A DNA stretch of 64,000 nucleotides. It comes from Gordonia pseudamarae (GTDB taxonomy: Bacteria; Actinomycetota; Actinomycetes; Mycobacteriales; Mycobacteriaceae). The stretch's first letter is position 1. Each line of letters begins with the position of its first letter. The position numbers and the translations under genes were made by a program. Under the pieces are notes generated by a model. The model worked only from the letters and a program-made list of their open reading frames with translations. It was not told the origin of the DNA and ran no database searches. The stretch lies in the NCBI RefSeq assembly GCF_025273675.1, contig NZ_CP045809.1, positions 4,960,001 through 5,024,000 of the forward strand, in the 5' to 3' direction. Positions 1-9,200 of this stretch are shown piece by piece.

Positions 1-1
1 C

Positions 2-1051
2 CGCCAGGTCACCGTCGGCGGTGCGATCGCCCACGATATCCACGGCAAGAACCACCACAGCCAGGGCAGCTTCGGCAACCACATCGTCGAGATGCAGCTG
101 CTGGTGGCCGACGGCCGCATCCTCACCCTCACCCCCGACGGCTCCGGCGACGACCCCGACGCGTCGATCTTCTGGGCCACCGTCGGCGGCATCGGACTGA
201 CCGGCATCGTGTTGCGCGCCAAGATTCAGATGAAGCGCACCGAGAGCGCGTACTTCATCGCCGACACGGCACGCACGAGTTCACTGCAGGAAACCATCGA
301 CCTGCACCTGTCCGACGGCTTCGAGGACGGCTATGAGTACGCGTCCGGCTGGTTCGACACGATCAGCGCACCACCGAAGCTGGGGCGCGGCACGTTCAGC
401 CGGGGCAACCTCGCCCGTGTCGACGAACTTCCCGCCAAATATCGGAAAGATCCGCTGAGCTTCAACAACAAGCCGCTGATCACGTTCCCCGACATCTTCC
501 CGCGCGGCCTGGCCAACAAGCTGAGCTTCTCCGCGGTGGGCGAGGCGTACTACCGGGTCGGGCCGCCCAGCGAGGGCAAGGTCAAGAATCTCGCGCAGTT
601 CTATCACATGCTCGACGTGTTCGGTGATTGGAACAACGCCTATGGCCGTGGCGGCGGATTCTGCCAGTACCAGTTCATCGTTCCCACCGGCAACGAGGAA
701 GAGTTCACCCGCACGATCGAACACATCCAAGCCTCGGGCCACGTCAGTTTCCTCAACGTGATCAAACTGTTCGGCGACGGCAACAAGGCGCCACTGAGCT
801 TCCCGTTCAAGGGCTGGAACGTGTGCCTGGACTTCCCCGTGAAGCGGGGCCTGGCCGAATTCCTCACCGACCTCGACCGGCGCGTGATGGCGATGGGCGG
901 ACGGCTGTACACGGCAAAGGATTCGCGCACGTCGGCGGAGAACTTCCACCAGATGTACCCGCGCATCGACGAGTGGATCTCGGTGCGCCGGAGCATCGAC
1001 CCCAACCGCGTGTTCATGTCCGACATGGGCCGCCGCCTCGAACTGGCCTGA
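2..1051 (+). CDS. dprE1: DprE1, decaprenylphosphoryl-beta-D-ribose 2'-epimerase oxidase subunit (5' partial)
   Basis: The reading frame is open from base 2, so the N-terminus lies outside the window. The first visible residues, [15 protein letters not shown] followed by GSFGNHI, are the FAD-binding segment of the vanillyl-alcohol-oxidase fold, including the His that carries or contacts flavin. With DprE2 the enzyme converts decaprenyl-phosphoribose to decaprenyl-phosphoarabinose, the donor for all arabinosyltransferases here. The Cys of GWNVCLDFP (codon 824-826) corresponds to M. tuberculosis Cys387, the covalent target of benzothiazinones. The Lys in [10 protein letters not shown] corresponds to the substrate-contacting Lys418. 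About 350 of some 460 residues are present. dprE2 follows 159 nt downstream, separated by a repeat element. Confidence 0.96.
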   Translation, partial: RQVTVGGAIAHDIHGKNHHSQGSFGNHIVEMQLLVADGRILTLTPDGSGDDPDASIFWATVGGIGLTGIVLRAKIQMKRTESAYFIADTARTSSLQETIDLHLSDGFEDGYEYASGWFDTISAPPKLGRGTFSRGNLARVDELPAKYRKDPLSFNNKPLITFPDIFPRGLANKLSFSAVGEAYYRVGPPSEGKVKNLAQFYHMLDVFGDWNNAYGRGGGFCQYQFIVPTGNEEEFTRTIEHIQASGHVSFLNVIKLFGDGNKAPLSFPFKGWNVCLDFPVKRGLAEFLTDLDRRVMAMGGRLYTAKDSRTSAENFHQMYPRIDEWISVRRSIDPNRVFMSDMGRRLELA

Positions 1052-1074
1052 CAGCCATGACAACCCCGCCCCTC

Positions 1075-1156
1075 CGCCGGTTGAGGTGTGAGATGACACT
1101 GTCGCCTCACCGGGTTTCGAGGCTCGTCGCCAGCGCTCCTCACACCTCAACCGGCG
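1075..1156. repeat. Dispersed repeat element bounded by an 18-bp inverted repeat
   Basis: The arms 1075-1092 and 1139-1156 are perfect inverted copies beginning CGCCGGTTGAGG. The interior holds GGTTTCGAGGCTCGTCGC and GCGCTCCTC. The same interior sequence occurs inside pks13 (30005-30051 and 32391-32476) and, in reverse orientation, after the amidase gene (53480-53535). It lies between dprE1 and dprE2, so the co-transcript would carry a large stem-loop. A shorter related piece (GAGGCTCGCACCTCGACCGG) lies in the dprE2-aftA gap near 1988. Confidence 0.8.
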
Positions 1157-1210
1157 AAGTGGAACGACCAGGGGTCAACCGGCTCAAGGCAAACCGAAAG
1201 AGAGAAACAG

Positions 1211-1972
1211 ATGTTCAACGCCGTCGGCGTTCCCCAATCGATCCTGGTCCTGGGCGGAAGCTCGGAGATCGGGCTGGCCATCACCGAGGAATACCTGAAG
1301 AAGGGCCCGATGCGGGTCGTGCTGGCCGTCGTTCCCGGTGACCCCGCCGCGGCAGCGGCCACCGAACAGCTCAAGGCGGCGGGCGCGTCGTCCGTCGAGT
1401 GCATCGACTTCGACGCCCGTGCGCCCGAAACCCACCCCGACGTCATCGACAAGGCCTTCGCCGGCGGTGACATCGACGTGTCGATCGTCGCCTTCGGCAT
1501 CCAGGGCGACGACGAGCAGGCCTGGCAGGACCACAAGCTGGCCGTCGCCGAAGCCGACATCAACTACACCGCCGCCGTCTCGGTGGGTGTGCTGCTGGGC
1601 CAGAAGCTGCGCGCGCAGGGATTCGGGCAGATCATCGCGATGAGTTCGGTGGCCGGTGAGCGAGTACGTCGCTCCAACTTCGTGTACGGCTCCACCAAAG
1701 CCGGCCTCGACGGTTTCTACCTGGGCCTGGGCGAGGCACTGCGCGAGTTCGGCATCCGGGTTCTCGTGGTGCGTCCGGGCATGGTGCGCACCCGGCTGTC
1801 GGCGCACGTCGCCGAGGCGCCGCTCACCCTGAACAAGGACGAGGTGGGCAAGCTGGTGGTGGCCGCCGCCGACAAGGGCAAGGAAATCGTGTGGGCGCCC
1901 GCCCCATTCCGGATCATCATGTCGGTGCTGCGGCACGTGCCGCGGCCCATCTTCCGCAAGCTGCCGGTGTAA
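1211..1972 (+). CDS. dprE2: DprE2, decaprenylphosphoryl-2-keto-ribose reductase (SDR family)
   Basis: A 253-residue short-chain dehydrogenase. The N-terminal Rossmann motif GGSSEIG is at residues 15-21. The catalytic region contains SSVAGE (145-150) and YGSTK, with Tyr159 and Lys163. It reduces the keto intermediate made by DprE1 to give decaprenyl-phosphoarabinose, using NAD(P)H at the cytoplasmic face of the membrane. The ATG start is preceded by the purine-rich stretch AAAGAGAGAAA. The order dprE1-dprE2-aftA is the standard mycolata arrangement, and the length matches the family. Confidence 0.96.
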   Translation: MFNAVGVPQSILVLGGSSEIGLAITEEYLKKGPMRVVLAVVPGDPAAAAATEQLKAAGASSVECIDFDARAPETHPDVIDKAFAGGDIDVSIVAFGIQGDDEQAWQDHKLAVAEADINYTAAVSVGVLLGQKLRAQGFGQIIAMSSVAGERVRRSNFVYGSTKAGLDGFYLGLGEALREFGIRVLVVRPGMVRTRLSAHVAEAPLTLNKDEVGKLVVAAADKGKEIVWAPAPFRIIMSVLRHVPRPIFRKLPV

Positions 1973-2063
1973 CCGGCGGGGTGATGCGAGGCTCGCACCT
2001 CGACCGGCGGGGTGGTCCGGCGAGGAGCCGCCGGGCGATGGGGCGCCTGATACAAAGTAGGGC

Positions 2064-4037
2064 GTGACCGCAACAGCGACCGACACCGCTTCCGCACCTG
2101 ACGATGCCGGCCGGTGGGCATCGGTGTCCGCCGTAGGGGCGCTGCCGGTGGCGGCCGTCGTCGGTGGTCTCGTCTCGCTGGTGGGGCTGGAGGTGATCGG
2201 GGCGGTCGACTGGCCGGCGTACAACTCGTCGAATGTGGCACGGTCGCTGACCACGCTCGGACAGGTCGTCTCGATCGCCTTCCTGGTGGTGGCGGCGCTG
2301 CTGTACCGGTACGGACGATCATCGTTCGGGCAGTTGCTGGCGTCGACGATCGGTATCTCCGGGCTGGTCACCGTCACCCTCGGGATGCCGCTGGGCGCCA
2401 CCCGGCTGTACCTGTTCGGACTCAGCGTCGACCAGCAGTTCCGCACCGAATACCTGACACGCCTGACCGACAGCCCACGACTGTCGGACATGACGTACGC
2501 CGATCTGCCGCCCTACTATCCGGCGGGCTGGTTCTGGTGGGGTGGACGGTTCGCCGCCGCCCGCGGCCTGGACGGCTGGGAGGCCTACAAGCCGTGGGCG
2601 ATCATCTCGATGGCCGTCGCGGCGGCGGTCGCGGTGGTGTTGTGGAACCGGATGGTGGGCACCGACAAGGGTTCGGCACTCGCGCTGGCGGTGACGGTGG
2701 CCACGCTCATGTACGCCTCCCCCGAACCGTATTCGGCGGTGCTGATCCTGCTGGGTGTGCCGTTGCTCATCACGATGCTGTACGCCCTGCGCGGCCGGTC
2801 GCGGCTGGCGGGCGGGGTGGTCGGCGACCTGCGCGGCACCAGTTGGGCGGCGGTGGCGGCCTCGGGACTGTTCCTGGGTCTGTGCGCCGCCTTCTACACG
2901 CTGTACGCGGGTCTGTTCGCGCTCGTCGCATGCCTGATGGCGCTGTATCTGGTGGTGTCCGGATGGGTGGCCGCCAAGAACGTGTCGCGGCCCGACGCCG
3001 AGGTCCGGGCCGCCCGGCGGAACGTCGTGGTGACCGTGGGCGTGCGGCTGCTCGCGATGGCGGCCGTGTCCGGGATCACGGCGCTGACCGTGTGGACCCC
3101 GTACCTGCTCGACCGGCTGTCCGGCGACGCGGCCGGCTCGGGCACGGCGACCCACTACCTGCCCGAGCGTGGTTCGTGGTTGCCGATGCCGATGTTCGAG
3201 TGGTCGCTGCTCGGGGCGCTCACCATGGCCGGTTTCGTGTGGCTGGTACTGCGCTTCCGTACGCGGACCACGGCAATGGCGCTGGGTATCGCCGTGGTCG
3301 CGGTCTACCTGTTCTGCCTGCTGTCGATGGCCGCCACCGCGGCGGGCACCACCCTGCTGGCCTTCCGGCTCGAACCGATGCTGGTGGCGATCCTCTCGGC
3401 CGCGGGCGTTTTCGCCGCGGCCGAGCTGGCCGCACAGGCGGTGCGGCGGTTCGGTGACGTGCGGACCGTCATCGGAGCCCTCGCCGTCGCCGCCGCCGTC
3501 ACCGTGGCGCAGGGGATTCCGGGACATCTGTCCACCGACATCACCATCGCCTACACCGACACCGACGGCACCGGGCAACGCGCCGACAAGCGGCCGGCCG
3601 GTGCCGAATCGTACTTCCCGCGGATCAACGAACTCATCGCCGAACAGACCGGCACACCCGCCCGCGAGACCATCGTGCTGACCGCCGACTACGGATTCCT
3701 GTCGGTGTTCCCCTATCGGGGATTCCAGGGACTGACGTCGCACTACGCGAATCCGTTGGCCGAGTTCGACAAACGCGCCGCAACAATCGCCACCTGGGCC
3801 GAATCGTCGACGCCCGACGAGTTGATCGGCCACCTCGACACGTCGCCGTGGCCCCCTCCCACTGTGTTCCTGTTCCGGCACAGCGACGACGGTTACACGC
3901 TGCGCCTGGCCCGCGACGTCTACCCGAACGATCCGAACGTCGAACGCTACACGGTGACGTTCGATCCGGCGGCCTTCGCCGACAACCGTTTCCAGATCAC
4001 CACCGTCGGGCCCTTCGTGCTCGTCGTCCGACAGTGA
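2064..4037 (+). CDS. aftA: AftA, galactan 5-O-arabinofuranosyltransferase
   Basis: A polytopic membrane glycosyltransferase of GT-C type, 657 residues (about 640 in M. tuberculosis). It adds the first arabinofuranose residues from decaprenyl-phosphoarabinose to the galactan chain. The N-terminal two thirds has many hydrophobic helices, with motifs such as DWPAYNSSNVARSL and YYPAGWFWWGGR. The last 200 or so residues (from about TDITIAYTDTDGTGQRADK) form a soluble extracytoplasmic domain. Identity rests on position directly after dprE1-dprE2 and on this architecture. The GTG start has no clear Shine-Dalgarno site. TACAAA lies 7 nt upstream (2051-2056), so a leaderless transcript is possible but weakly supported. 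Confidence 0.93.
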   Translation: MTATATDTASAPDDAGRWASVSAVGALPVAAVVGGLVSLVGLEVIGAVDWPAYNSSNVARSLTTLGQVVSIAFLVVAALLYRYGRSSFGQLLASTIGISGLVTVTLGMPLGATRLYLFGLSVDQQFRTEYLTRLTDSPRLSDMTYADLPPYYPAGWFWWGGRFAAARGLDGWEAYKPWAIISMAVAAAVAVVLWNRMVGTDKGSALALAVTVATLMYASPEPYSAVLILLGVPLLITMLYALRGRSRLAGGVVGDLRGTSWAAVAASGLFLGLCAAFYTLYAGLFALVACLMALYLVVSGWVAAKNVSRPDAEVRAARRNVVVTVGVRLLAMAAVSGITALTVWTPYLLDRLSGDAAGSGTATHYLPERGSWLPMPMFEWSLLGALTMAGFVWLVLRFRTRTTAMALGIAVVAVYLFCLLSMAATAAGTTLLAFRLEPMLVAILSAAGVFAAAELAAQAVRRFGDVRTVIGALAVAAAVTVAQGIPGHLSTDITIAYTDTDGTGQRADKRPAGAESYFPRINELIAEQTGTPARETIVLTADYGFLSVFPYRGFQGLTSHYANPLAEFDKRAATIATWAESSTPDELIGHLDTSPWPPPTVFLFRHSDDGYTLRLARDVYPNDPNVERYTVTFDPAAFADNRFQITTVGPFVLVVRQ

Positions 4038-4099
4038 TCACCGTCCCCGCCCCGAAACCGGCCACCCCGTCGGTCGGCAACAATCGGTGAGGAGAAGCC

Positions 4100-4864
4100 G
4101 TGGGTGAGATGACCATTTCGCGGGTCGACGCAGGGTCGTCGACCGCCTACCTCGTCGACAGCGGGGTGGTCAATTGGGTTCTGCTGCAAGAGGGTACCGA
4201 CCTGACCCTGATCGACGGCGGATATCCGCGCCAGGCCGACAAGGTGGTCGAGTCAATCGAGCGGATCGGGCGCCGGCCCGAGGACATCCGCGGCGCACTG
4301 CTCACCCACGCACACGTCGATCACCTCGGCGGGCTGGTGAGACTACAGCAGCGCTACGGATTCGACGTCTTCATGGACCCGATCGAGGTGGCGCACGCCC
4401 GCCGCGACTACCTGCAGCAGGCCAACGCATTCACCCTTGCGCGCATCCCGCTGCGCAACATGCCGCTGGTGCTGCGCTGGATCAGCCGGGTGCTGCCACT
4501 GGGCGTACTCAGCCGCAAGGGTCTCGACGGTCTGGCCTTCGGCCAGTCCGGACCGCTCGACCTGCCCGGAAGTCCTGAACCGATAGCCGCGCACGGACAT
4601 ACCGACGGACATAGCGCCTACCTGGTCGCGGCAGGTCAGGCACTCGTCTCCGGTGACGCCCTCATCAGCGGTCACGACGTGTCCCGCATCAGCGGACCCC
4701 AATGTGCGCACGGCGCGTTCAATCACGACGCCGCCGCCAACCGGCGCGCCGTCGAACACTTCACCACCCTGTCCGCCGATACCCTGCTCCCCGGCCACGG
4801 GCCGTTCTACCGGGGCAGCGTCGCCGACGCGGCAGCATCAGCGCTGAGTTCGGACTCCGCTTGA
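4100..4864 (+). CDS. MBL-fold metallo-hydrolase
   Basis: A 254-residue metallo-beta-lactamase-fold protein. The metal motif HAHVDH is at residues 70-75. GHTDGHS, GDALIS and PGHGPF supply the later His/Asp ligands in the usual order. No signal peptide is visible, so it is probably cytoplasmic. The GTG start is preceded by GAGGAGAAG. The substrate cannot be told; members include glyoxalase II-like, lactonase and RNase-like enzymes, and this short form without extra domains fits a small-molecule hydrolase. It lies 62 nt after aftA on the same strand and could be co-transcribed. It is not part of the conserved dprE-aftA-emb core. Confidence 0.85.
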   Translation: MGEMTISRVDAGSSTAYLVDSGVVNWVLLQEGTDLTLIDGGYPRQADKVVESIERIGRRPEDIRGALLTHAHVDHLGGLVRLQQRYGFDVFMDPIEVAHARRDYLQQANAFTLARIPLRNMPLVLRWISRVLPLGVLSRKGLDGLAFGQSGPLDLPGSPEPIAAHGHTDGHSAYLVAAGQALVSGDALISGHDVSRISGPQCAHGAFNHDAAANRRAVEHFTTLSADTLLPGHGPFYRGSVADAAASALSSDSA

Positions 4865-5006
4865 CCCCGGTCTTCACTCCGAGACGCGCGGCTCGCTCCG
4901 CTCGCTCGCGTGTCGTCGCTCCGGACCGGGACGCTCAACCCTGACTCGGCGCGCAACCGAACAGGTTGCCGGTGTGGCATCGGCCACTCACGCCAATGCG
5001 ACCGGG

Positions 5007-5426
5007 TCAACCGGCGAGCAGGTTCACGCCCAGTGCCCGATAGGTCGGTTCGGCGCGACGATCGAAGGTGAGCAACGGCAGGTCATGCTCGACGGCCGCA
5101 GCACCGACGAGTGCGTCGTAGACGGCTCCACCGGATATTCCCAGCGCCGCGAACGAAGCGACCAGGTCTGCGCACCGTTCAGCTGAGAGGAACCGGCTGT
5201 GCGGAAAATTGACCGTGATGAGGTGTGCCGCGGCCGCCGCAGACAGCCGTTGCGGTGGCGGCAGCCGGGTGAGTACCGAGAACGTTTCGAATACCGCGTG
5301 CCCGCTCAACCCGAGTGCTCGGCCACCGACCGCTGCGGCGGCCACATCGTGGCCTTCCTGGCCCGGCCGAACCAAGGCGATCGCGGCACTCGTGTCCAGC
5401 AGAACGATCTCACCGCTGGTCGCCAA
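5007..5426 (-). CDS. vapC: VapC-type PIN-domain ribonuclease toxin
   Basis: A PIN-domain protein of about 139 residues. It begins with the first catalytic Asp in VLLDTSAAIALV, continues with a central Glu (AVFETFSVLTRL), and ends with an Asp-rich segment (GAVYDALVGAAAVEHDLPLLTFDRRAE). These residues form the Mg-dependent RNase site. I chose a TTG start at 5426 because GGAG lies about 7 nt upstream and there is no ATG/GTG at the domain start. A longer frame extends upstream but is antitoxin-coding in another frame. The gene overlaps vapB by 17 nt, indicating translational coupling. Confidence 0.85.
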   Translation of the reverse strand: MATSGEIVLLDTSAAIALVRPGQEGHDVAAAAVGGRALGLSGHAVFETFSVLTRLPPPQRLSAAAAAHLITVNFPHSRFLSAERCADLVASFAALGISGGAVYDALVGAAAVEHDLPLLTFDRRAEPTYRALGVNLLAG

Positions 5427-5643
5427 GGCGCAGCTCCCGGATATCGTCGGCCGACAACTCCGGCCCGCCATCGGGAAGCACGAGCAGGCCGTCCTTGGCC
5501 ACCAGGTCATCACCGGCCACCGGTTCGATCACCAGCGAACTACCCGACACCCTGATCTCGATCTCACCTGGCACGAGTCCGATGCGCGCGCGCAGTTCCT
5601 TGGGGACGACGATGCGACCAGAACGATCAATGGTAGTTCTCAT
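5410..5643 (-). CDS. vapB: VapB antitoxin, SpoVT/AbrB-type
   Basis: A 77-residue protein beginning MRTTIDRSGRIVVPKELRA, the swapped-hairpin AbrB DNA-binding signature (DxxGRIVxPKxxR). The C-terminal half (about residues 50-77, LPDGGPELSADDIREL) should wrap the PIN toxin. Family members bind their own promoter with the toxin. The gene is first in the two-gene operon. Its promoter must lie in 5644-5700, which is shared with the divergent aroQ. Confidence 0.88.
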   Translation of the reverse strand: MRTTIDRSGRIVVPKELRARIGLVPGEIEIRVSGSSLVIEPVAGDDLVAKDGLLVLPDGGPELSADDIRELRLGDQR

Positions 5644-5713
5644 GGCATCGATGATGCCATTGAAATGGTACCGAGGTCTGTCGCGAGGCCGATCACATCG
5701 CATAATGGCGAAC

Positions 5714-6175
5714 ATGACTGAGACCACCGACTCACCCCACCTGCCGATCCTGCTGCTCAACGGGCCCAACCTGAATACGCTCGGGACGCGGCAGCCGGAG
5801 GTGTACGGCACCGACACTCTCGCCGACGTCGTCGACCTCGTCGAGCGCACCGCCGCCGAACTCGGCTTCGGTGTACGGGCACTGCAGACCAACCACGAGG
5901 GCGAGATGATCGACACGATCCACGAGGCGGTCGGCAAGATCAGCGGCATCGTCATCAACCCGGCGGGCTGGACGCACACGTCGGTGGCCCTGGCCGACGC
6001 GCTGGTGATCCCCGACGTACCGATCATGGAGGTGCACATCAGCAATGTGCACAAGCGGGAGAAGTTCCGGCAGCACTCCTATGTGTCGCCGCTCGCCTCG
6101 GGCATCGTCGCCGGGTACGGCATCCGCGGCTACGAATTCGCTGTTCGTCGTCTGGCCGAGCTGGTGGCCCAGTAG
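5714..6175 (+). CDS. aroQ: AroQ, type II 3-dehydroquinate dehydratase
   Basis: A 153-residue type II dehydroquinase of the shikimate pathway. Hallmarks are LLNGPNLNTLGTRQPEVYG at the N-terminus (the Tyr is the catalytic base), QTNHEGEMID, NPAGWTHTSVAL, and EVHISNVHKREKFR, with the catalytic His in the HISN loop. It catalyses trans-dehydration through an enolate as a dodecamer. An in-frame ATG also exists at 5705. I prefer 5714 because CATAAT (5701-5706) lies 7 nt before it, like a -10 box for a leaderless message, and no Shine-Dalgarno site is seen. It stands alone here, away from other aro genes. Confidence 0.95.
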   Translation: MTETTDSPHLPILLLNGPNLNTLGTRQPEVYGTDTLADVVDLVERTAAELGFGVRALQTNHEGEMIDTIHEAVGKISGIVINPAGWTHTSVALADALVIPDVPIMEVHISNVHKREKFRQHSYVSPLASGIVAGYGIRGYEFAVRRLAELVAQ

Positions 6176-6243
6176 GTTGAGCGACCATCGGCCGGGCGAA
6201 CCGCCTGTTCAGCGGGGATGACCGGGCGGCGGACGTCAGCGAC

Positions 6244-6257
6244 TACGATCACTGATT
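6244..6257 (+). promoter_or_regulatory. Putative leaderless promoter -10 box of emb1
   Basis: TACGAT at 6244-6249 fits the actinobacterial -10 pattern TANNNT and ends 8 nt before the GTG start of emb1. There is no Shine-Dalgarno sequence in between. The same box at almost the same distance precedes emb2 and emb4. Confidence 0.55.
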
Positions 6258-9200
6258 GTGCCAGTGCCGACCGTTCGACGAGCAAAAATTCTCGCTGTCG
6301 TCACCGGACTGCTCGGTCTGGTTCTCGCCCTGGCCACCCCCCTGATGCCGGTGAAGCAGACCAGCGCCGAGATCAACTGGCCCTCCTCGACCGGTCCGGT
6401 GACATCGGTGTCGGCACCGCTGACCGCGTATGTGCCGATCACGATGTCGGCGACCATCCCGTGCGCGGCGATCGAGCACCTCGGGCCCGACGGCACGGTG
6501 CTGCTGTCCACCACACCCAAGGATGCCGAGAAGTCGGCCCAGCGGGGCCTGACCGTCCGCAAGACCGGCGGCAACAACGGGGCGGCCGTCGAGGTCGTGA
6601 TCCGCAACGTGCCGATCGTCGCGGCCACGGTGGCGGATATGCGCACCCAGGACTGCCGCGCCATCACCGTGCGGGCCACCGCCGACGAGGTGAGTGCCGA
6701 GTTCGTCGGCATGAACGACGCCGACGGCAAGCCGCTGGCGGGCACCACCGCCACCCGCGTCTCGGCGACCTATCCGGCCGACGAGCGGCCACAGCTGACG
6801 GGCCTGTTCACCGATCTGACCGGCGATGTGGCCGCCCTGGCCCACCGCCCCCTCGACGGGGTCACGACGACCGGCGCACAGGGCGAGGCGGCACCATCCG
6901 ACCGCGACGACCTGACCAGGCTCAGCGCGCACGTCGTCATCGACTCCCGGTACTCCACCTCACCCACCCTGCTGAAGCTGCTGGTGCTGCTCATCGGCAT
7001 CGCGTGCACACTCATCTCGCTGGCGGCGCTGGCCGTCCTGGATGCGACCGACGGGCGCGGGCACCGGCGGATCCTTCCCGCCCGCTGGTGGCGGCTGCAC
7101 CCGCGCGACTTCGTGGTAATCGGGGCGCTGCTGGTGTGGCACATCGTCGGCCCCAACACCTCCGACGACGGCTACCTGCTCACCATGTCGCGGGTGGCGC
7201 AGGACAGCGACTACACCGCCAACTACTTCCGCTGGTTCGGTGCGCCCGAGGCGCCGTTCGGCTGGTACTACGAGGTGTTCGGCTGGCTCAGCCATGTATC
7301 GGTGGCCAGCCCGTGGATGCGGTTGCCCGCCCTGGTGTGCGGGATCATGGTGTGGCTGATCGTCAGCCACGAGATCCTGCCCCGGCTGGGCCGGGCGGCG
7401 CTGACCCGGCCGATGGTCGGCTGGACGGCGGCGTTCGTGTTCCTGGCCTCCTGGTTCCCGTTCAACAACGGGCTGCGCCCCGAACCGATCATCTGCCTCG
7501 GCGCGCTGCTGACCTGGTGTTCGGTGGAGCGGGCCATCGCCACCGGACGGCTCTTGCCGGCCGCGCTGGCCTGTACGTTCGGCGCGTTCAGCCTGGCCGC
7601 CGGTCCCACCGGGCTGCTCGCGGTGGCGGCGTTGATCGCCGGTGCCCGGCCGATGATCACCGCGCTGGTCAAACGGGTGCGAACGATCACCGAAACGCCC
7701 GACGCCCCTGAAAGCGCCGAGATCGCCGGAGTCCCCGACACACCGGAACCCGGCCGGTCCGATACCGAACGCGACAAGCCGCGCAAGACCCGCATCAGTG
7801 CCCCGCGGTCGGCTGATCTGTGGTCGTACGCGGCGCTGATCGCGCCGATCCTCGCGGCGGGCACATTCGTGCTGTTCGTGGTGTTCGCCGATCTGACGCT
7901 GCGCTCGTTTATCGACTCGTCGACGATGAAGTCCGCGCTGGGGCCGTCGATGCACTGGTACGACGAGATCGGCCGGTACACGTCGCTGTTCTCCTATTCG
8001 GCGGACGGCTCGCTGGCGCGGCGGTTCGCGGTGCTGACGATGCTGCTGGGGCTGGTCGTCTCGGCGTCGGTGCTGATCCGTAAGAACCGCATCCCCGGCA
8101 CCGCGCTGGGACCGTCGCGCCGGATCGTCGGGATCATGTTCGCCTCGCTGGTGTTCCTGATGTTCACCCCCACCAAGTGGACACACCACTTCGGGGTGTT
8201 CGCCGGGCTCGCGGCCGCCCTGGCCGCGCTCGCGGCCATCGCCACGAGCAACTCATCGATGCACTCGCGCCGCAACCGGACCCTGTTCGCTGCGTTGGTG
8301 CTGTTCATCGGCGGTTTCTCGTTCGCCTCGCCCAACTCGTTCTATTACTACTCGTCGTGGGGTATGCCGTGGGGCTGGGCGCAGACCACACTGGGGCCGA
8401 TCGTGCTGCACGAGGCGTTCCTGTACGCCTCGCTCGCCCTGCTGCTGGTGGCGCTGTGGTTTCACTTCCGTGAACCGTTCGTCGGGGCGGACCCCACCGG
8501 GCGACCGCACACCGACGCCCCCGAACCCGGCCGCCTCGCCCTCGCGCTGCGCCGGGCGTGGCGTTCGGTGGCCGGTGCCCCACTCGCCTACCTGGCGCTG
8601 GCCGTGGTCGTGTTCGAACTGCTCACCGCCGTGTTCGCGGGCGTCAACCAGAGCCGCTCGTTCTCGGTCCCGCAATCCAATCTGGCCGCGTTCGCCGGCA
8701 AACAGTGCGCGATGGCCGACAAGATCTGGGTGGAGACCGACCCCAACCGTGACATGCTCACCCCCGTCGACACCACGCTCGACAATCCGCTGGCCGGGCC
8801 ACCGGCGCGCCCCGGCGCCGACGCGAGCTACGGCTTCACACCCGACGGCATACCCGACGAGTTGTACTCGGTGGCCTCGTCCGGTTCGCTCGGTGTGCTC
8901 GCCGGCAACGCGCAGGCGTCCCCGGACGTGTTGCGTTCCAACCCGGGCGGTACCGGTGGCGGCACCCTGGACACTCCGGGCGTCAACGGCAGCCACGCCG
9001 CGCTCCCATTCGGCCTGGACCCGGCGACGACCCCGGTCCTGGGCAGTTACTCCGAGACCGATCAGGTACCGGCCCGGCTCACCACCGGCTGGTACCGGCT
9101 GCCGCAGGACTGGCGGGATCGGCCGTTGCTCACGATGTCGGTGGCCGGCGTGTTCGACACCCCCGAGGTGACCCTCGAATACAGCACCACCCCCATCACC

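Noticed and set aside
4865..5006. Possible small gene between the MBL-fold gene and vapC
   Set aside because: Only short Arg-rich frames from a GC-rich repeat-like sequence (GCGGCTCGCTCCGCTCGCTC); no start site or motif. It may be the 3' region of both convergent units.
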